Assembly: GCA_009779205.1 (NCBI GenBank) | Contig: WRER01000032.1 | Coordinates: 1 to 7,133 of the forward strand | Direction: 5' to 3' | Origin: Methanobacteriota archaeon | GTDB lineage: Archaea; Halobacteriota; Methanomicrobia; Methanomicrobiales; Methanospirillaceae | Length of the DNA: 7,133 nucleotides | Part shown: piece by piece, positions 3,993 through 7,133 of the stretch | Position numbering within the stretch: the stretch's first letter is position 1 | How the letters are laid out: each line of letters starts with the position of its first letter | Made by a program: the position numbers and the translations under genes | The notes under the pieces: generated by a model | Database searches by the model: none | What the model saw: only the letters and a program-made list of their open reading frames with translations | What the model was told of the DNA's origin: nothing

Positions 3993-6992
3993 ATGAAACA
4001 TCTTTACACGTCTCAAGAACTCGCGAATTTCCTTGCTCATTTTCTTGGTATGTATGTATTTGCTGAAAGTGATGACGACGATAGACATCCTCACATTTTT
4101 GTTTACAGCAACTCCAAAGAGAGATATCAAGAACTTATCGCTGGATTACCTGCTCTGTTTGAGGATTTTGAAATTGTAGATGAAACCATTGAACCTAAAA
4201 TCCTGGATGAGATGGTTGCTCGCTGTGAGTTTGCATACTTTGATGTAGATATGGTTCCACCCTACAATCGCCAAGATATTGAGAATTTGCTACAATATTT
4301 TGCTCGAAACAAGTCAAAACCTTTTTTTATTTCTCATGAAAGTATTTGCCATCGAAACATAGCCATATCTCTCATTGCAAAAGAAATCATAGAAAAAAAC
4401 CTTCATGGCTCAGAACAGAATGACTATATCGATTCACTTTGGGGAGATGAAAACAGTTTTTTTCACACTTGCACATATTCTGCAAGCAAACCACTCTTCA
4501 AACGTAATCTTGAAAAAGAGCTTTTAAAACATGCTGACTATCTTGTTGATGGTGATGTTGCAGTTTTAGAAAGTAAAATAGAACTAATTATGCGTGAATT
4601 TCTGGATCGGGGTCTATTCAATACAACCCTCACTCCAACACAGCTTGCTAAGGTGATTACAGGGCATCATCAGAAAAGGGGTGATGTTGAAATTGCGCGT
4701 GATTTGGGGAATGAATTTCTGGCAGAATCAGTGAAATCTCTGCGAACTCACTTAATGTGGTTATACTATGGCTGTGCAAATGAATTTACCAAAACCGAAA
4801 TCTGTGAAGAGTTCGGCATAAGTCCAACAATTTTGCAAGAATATCGAGAGATGTTTGATACACAAAAATTTTTGGTTGGCAAATCACAGGACTTGCCAGA
4901 ATACCCACACAAATTTGAGGCAAAGAAAGAAGAAGAAAATGTCACTCTTGATTTTGAAAAAATCAACGATTTACGCAGTCAATCTGATGATATTCGTGCT
5001 GACTTGCATGTGAAAGAATCTGATTCACCAATTGAGAAAGTGTTATTAAGCGATTTACATAAGGTTACACTTGTGTATATTGCTCTTACCATAGAAGCGC
5101 GAAACCTTTTACACCAGATAATACATTTGACTTTGGAGTATGAATATAAACAGGAAGATGAGCCTTTAATACTTGAAATCAACCGCTTGGCAGAACGTTA
5201 TCTTGGCTGTGCCCTATTGATAAAGGAAAATGATGGTATCACAGTAGAAAGTGATTTTCGTGATGAATTAGAACATATACGTGAAAACCCACCACATCTT
5301 CCCGATGTGAATGAACCCTCGACATTGTTTAATCTGTCAATCCTCCCACCTAACTTGAAAGAAATTATCGAACATCTTATACCTGAACAACAAAAGGCGC
5401 TTCATGCAGTATTAACTTGTGAAAATCCGCAAAAAGAACTTAAACAAATTGCAGAGGGCGCAATGACCATGCCTCAACTACTTTTGGATGAAATTAATTA
5501 TGTAGCTATGCAAATTTTAGGAGACATTCTTATAGATCCCATGAATGAGCAGCCTCATATCATTGATGAATATGTTCTGTCACTAGAAATGTCTATTGCA
5601 AAGGAAAAATCAGATAGCAGTGTTTTAGAAAATAAAATAGAACTCATTATGGGTGAATTTTTGGAACGAGATATAGTAAAAACAACCCTCACTCCAACAC
5701 AGCTTGCAAATCTAATTGCAGCACATCATCATGGAAAAACCGATACTGAAATTGCACGTGCTCTAGGGGATGAAAGTCTGTCAAATGTAGTGAACCAAGC
5801 GAGAAATCGTTTAATACGGCTGCTCTTTGCAGATAGATCAACTATAAAAGAAATTGGTGAAACAATCTATCTAGAATATCGAGACGCATTTTATGCACCA
5901 GCATACGAAATAATTCATGAGATATTGCATGATATTGACGATGGAGAACGTGAAATATCACTCATTATGCATGAATTTCTGGATAAAGGTATCGTAAAAA
6001 CAAATCTCACTCCAGTTCAGCTTGCAAAGATAATTACATCATGTCATCAGGGAAAAAAAGATATTGAAATTGCACATGATCTGGGATCTGAAAGGCTGTC
6101 AAAAAAAGTGAATCGGGCGAGGACTCGTTTAATACGGCTACGTTTCACAACGGAACCGGGTATGGAAAAGACCTGTGAAACGTTCGGCATAAATTTATCG
6201 ACTTTACAAAAATATCGGCACACATATGACGCACAAAAGTCTTTGATTGACAAATTGAGCAAATTTCAAAACTCGTCAGAATACCAGCACGTGTTTGATG
6301 CGCAGGAAGAAAGAAACAATGTCACTTTAGAAGAAATTCCAAAGGTAGTGCAAGATAGCAATACTGTAGAAACTAAAATAGAATTCATTTTGAGTGAAAT
6401 TTTGGAACAGGGTATCGTAAAAACAAATCTCACTCCAACTCAGCTTGCAAAGCTAATTGCAGCATATCATCAGGGAAAAAATGATACTGAAATTGCATAT
6501 ATCCTAGGGGAGGAAAATCTGCAAATTTCTCCTGAGTCTGTGAAAAAAGCAAAAATAGACCTTATGCGGCTGTCCTACAAATGCGCAAATGAATCTACCA
6601 TAGATAAGATCTCTGAAGAGTTCGGCATAAGTCCGTCAACCTTGCAAGAATATCGAGGCATGTTTGGTTCACAGGTAAAAAGGGCGATGAATCTGGGCTT
6701 GAAACGTCCTATGGTCAGTGTGGAAGATCAAACAAAATATGTATCGCAGCCACTTTCCACTATTCGTGAAACTGAACCAGAATTTTACAGAAAAATTGAG
6801 GATGATCTTTATACTCAAGCGAGGGAGAGTTATGGATACAGCTGTGCACTATGTAGCAGGATATCTCCATATAAAGCCTTGTTTAAAATCGATTACATTG
6901 TTCCGATATCAAAGGGAGGTAAAACAGAGATAAACAATTTGCGGCTTTTGTGCACAACATGTAACCAGGAGCATGGTAATAAATGGGATTGA
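3993..6992 (+). CDS. Mosaic protein: unknown N-terminal region, four HTH repeats, TerB-C-like module, C-terminal HNH nuclease
   Basis: This 999-residue cytoplasmic-looking protein shows no signal peptide or membrane segment. Residues 1-185 alternate strand- and helix-like stretches (IFVYSNS, FAYFDVDM, KPFFISHES) and I do not recognise them. Four related repeats follow at 192-289, 545-633, 651-746 and 792-891. Each has LTPTQLAK.I..HHQGK.D.EIA..LG, a probable HTH, and a second HTH ending in FGIS.STLQEYR. They recall paired-HTH proteins of archaea. Residues 316-540, after repeat 1, look like a whole TerB-C module: it starts NVTLDFEKIND and its tail matches the first gene of the window. Residues about 945-999 form an HNH domain with CALC (951-954), KIDYIVPISKGG (965-976), NNL (981-983) and CTTCN (987-991). 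Tyr968 sits where the catalytic His is usual. The architecture suggests DNA binding coupled to cleavage and to the ATPase-helicase pair. The overall function is inference. Confidence 0.8.
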   Translation: MKHLYTSQELANFLAHFLGMYVFAESDDDDRHPHIFVYSNSKERYQELIAGLPALFEDFEIVDETIEPKILDEMVARCEFAYFDVDMVPPYNRQDIENLLQYFARNKSKPFFISHESICHRNIAISLIAKEIIEKNLHGSEQNDYIDSLWGDENSFFHTCTYSASKPLFKRNLEKELLKHADYLVDGDVAVLESKIELIMREFLDRGLFNTTLTPTQLAKVITGHHQKRGDVEIARDLGNEFLAESVKSLRTHLMWLYYGCANEFTKTEICEEFGISPTILQEYREMFDTQKFLVGKSQDLPEYPHKFEAKKEEENVTLDFEKINDLRSQSDDIRADLHVKESDSPIEKVLLSDLHKVTLVYIALTIEARNLLHQIIHLTLEYEYKQEDEPLILEINRLAERYLGCALLIKENDGITVESDFRDELEHIRENPPHLPDVNEPSTLFNLSILPPNLKEIIEHLIPEQQKALHAVLTCENPQKELKQIAEGAMTMPQLLLDEINYVAMQILGDILIDPMNEQPHIIDEYVLSLEMSIAKEKSDSSVLENKIELIMGEFLERDIVKTTLTPTQLANLIAAHHHGKTDTEIARALGDESLSNVVNQARNRLIRLLFADRSTIKEIGETIYLEYRDAFYAPAYEIIHEILHDIDDGEREISLIMHEFLDKGIVKTNLTPVQLAKIITSCHQGKKDIEIAHDLGSERLSKKVNRARTRLIRLRFTTEPGMEKTCETFGINLSTLQKYRHTYDAQKSLIDKLSKFQNSSEYQHVFDAQEERNNVTLEEIPKVVQDSNTVETKIEFILSEILEQGIVKTNLTPTQLAKLIAAYHQGKNDTEIAYILGEENLQISPESVKKAKIDLMRLSYKCANESTIDKISEEFGISPSTLQEYRGMFGSQVKRAMNLGLKRPMVSVEDQTKYVSQPLSTIRETEPEFYRKIEDDLYTQARESYGYSCALCSRISPYKALFKIDYIVPISKGGKTEINNLRLLCTTCNQEHGNKWD
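4566..4859 (+). repeat. HTH repeat 1 of the large protein
   Basis: This stretch encodes residues 192-289, from LESKIELIMREF to LQEYREMFD. It is full length with both putative HTH units. It is followed by a tail PEYPHKFEAKKEEENVTL that runs into the TerB-C-like module; a similar tail follows repeat 3. At DNA level, GTTCGGCATAAGTCC near its 3' end is shared exactly with repeat 4. Confidence 0.8.
5385..5612 (+). repeat. Direct repeat copy B (TerB-C tail inside the large gene), partner 65-292
   Basis: This is the ungapped partner of 65-292 and encodes residues 465-540 of the large protein. It forms the end of the longer TerB-C-like module (4938-5612, residues 316-540), whose first two thirds have no counterpart inside this window. 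Immediately after it the HTH repeats resume (LENKIELIMGEF), so the module sits as an insertion between repeats 1 and 2. Confidence 0.9.
5625..5891 (+). repeat. HTH repeat 2, with a damaged second HTH
   Basis: This encodes residues 545-633, from LENKIELIMGEF to YLEYRDAF. The first HTH (TDTEIARALG) is intact. The second is shortened: EEFGISPSTLQEYR of repeat 4 corresponds to ETIYLEYR here, a loss of about six residues including the turn. The frame is kept, so the loss looks tolerated or selected. Confidence 0.75.
5943..6230 (+). repeat. HTH repeat 3
   Basis: This encodes residues 651-746, from GEREISLIMHEF to LQKYRHTYD. Both HTH units are present (KDIEIAHDLG and FGINLSTLQKYR). The following tail EYQHVFDAQEERNNVTLEE parallels the tail of repeat 1, but where repeat 1 leads into the TerB-C-like module this one leads straight into repeat 4. 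Confidence 0.8.
6366..6665 (+). repeat. HTH repeat 4
   Basis: This encodes residues 792-891, from VETKIEFILSEI to LQEYRGMF. It has the same two-HTH plan and is closest at DNA level to repeats 1 and 3: AAAACAAATCTCACTCCA is shared exactly with repeat 3, and GTTCGGCATAAGTCC with repeat 1. It is followed by a linker and the HNH domain. Confidence 0.8.
6900..6965 (+). repeat. HNH-tail homology, copy B (partner 3906-3971)
   Basis: This is the in-frame partner of the remnant at 3906-3971 and encodes residues 970-991 of the large protein, from the Pro after DYIV to the second zinc knuckle CTTCN. Here the frame and all four knuckle cysteines are intact, although Tyr968 just upstream replaces the usual His. 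Confidence 0.65.
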
Positions 6993-6999
6993 AAATACA

Positions 7000-7133
7000 A
7001 TGCCAACTACACACACTATACGCACTCTTCTGATCGCAGGAGACAGGTCAGGATCTGGAAAAACAAGTATCTCTATCGCAATTGCAGCAGCGCTCGCAAA
7101 AAAGTATACAGTGCAAACATTCAAGGTGGGTAT
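7000..7133 (+). CDS. CbiA/CfbB-type a,c-diamide synthase, N-terminus only (3' end outside window)
   Basis: Forty-four codons are visible before the window ends. The product has a hydrophobic strand RTLLIAG, then a P-loop GDRSGSGKTS (residues 14-23), a helix and TVQTFKVG. The pattern IAG.RSGSGKT...FKVG matches the start of glutamine-dependent a,c-diamide synthases: CbiA/CobB in cobamide synthesis, or CfbB for the nickel sirohydrochlorin step of coenzyme F430 in methanogens. The N-terminus alone cannot separate these, nor fully exclude other CobQ/BioD-like ATPases. The start lies 7 nt after the stop of the large gene. I see no convincing Shine-Dalgarno sequence at normal distance (AGGAG at 6967-6971 is 28 nt away). 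An in-frame ATG at 6973 would overlap the upstream gene; the start at 7000 fits the family length better. It is probably a chromosomal housekeeping gene bordering the accessory cassette. Confidence 0.7.
   Translation, partial: MPTTHTIRTLLIAGDRSGSGKTSISIAIAAALAKKYTVQTFKVG

Noticed and set aside
4566..6665. CRISPR-like or satellite array suggested by repeated DNA words
   Set aside because: The repeats are about 270-300 bp, diverged and in frame, and encode a protein domain. There are no short identical repeats with unique spacers.
6718..6933. 71-codon + strand open frame overlapping the HNH region
   Set aside because: It is out of frame with the HNH domain, which is clearly coded in the main frame.

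Overview
The window reads as an AT-rich, probably archaeal stretch, most likely from a methanogen. Two things point that way. The large third protein is built from paired helix-turn-helix repeats of a kind I associate with archaeal proteins. The last, truncated gene begins like a CbiA/CfbB a,c-diamide synthase (cobamide or coenzyme F430 pathway). Domain names come from reading motifs by eye, and the taxonomic call is an inference.

All genes lie on the + strand and are tightly packed. In order: (1) the 3' end of a gene encoding a TerB-C-like C-terminus (2-298); (2) a BrxD/DUF2791-type P-loop ATPase (295-1632); (3) a BrxHI/Lhr-like SF2 helicase (1629-3836); (4) a decayed small HNH-nuclease gene that looks like intergenic DNA (3833-3986); (5) a 999-residue mosaic protein (3993-6992) with an unrecognised N-terminal region, four HTH repeats, a TerB-C-like module after the first repeat, and a C-terminal HNH nuclease domain; (6) the start of a CbiA/CfbB-family gene (7000-7133, cut by the window edge). 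Junctions 1/2, 2/3 and 3/4 are all ATGA stop/start overlaps. Genes 4/5 are 6 nt apart and 5/6 are 7 nt apart.

An ATPase and an SF2 helicase next to a TerB-C protein is a known kind of tellurite-resistance/BREX-related accessory cassette, thought to act in DNA processing or phage defence. No methylase, PglZ-type alkaline phosphatase or BrxL-type protein is visible here. The unusual part is the mosaic protein. It carries a full TerB-C-like module whose tail is an ungapped 228-bp match (about 82% by hand count) to the first gene. It also carries an HNH tail that matches the decayed gene at 3833-3986. The ATPase-helicase pair is therefore bracketed by relatives of two modules that occur in the same order inside the downstream gene. 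This suggests either modular capture by the mosaic gene or relics of an earlier locus copy. The combination of HTH repeats, TerB-C, HNH, BrxD-like ATPase and BrxHI-like helicase is the candidate undescribed system.
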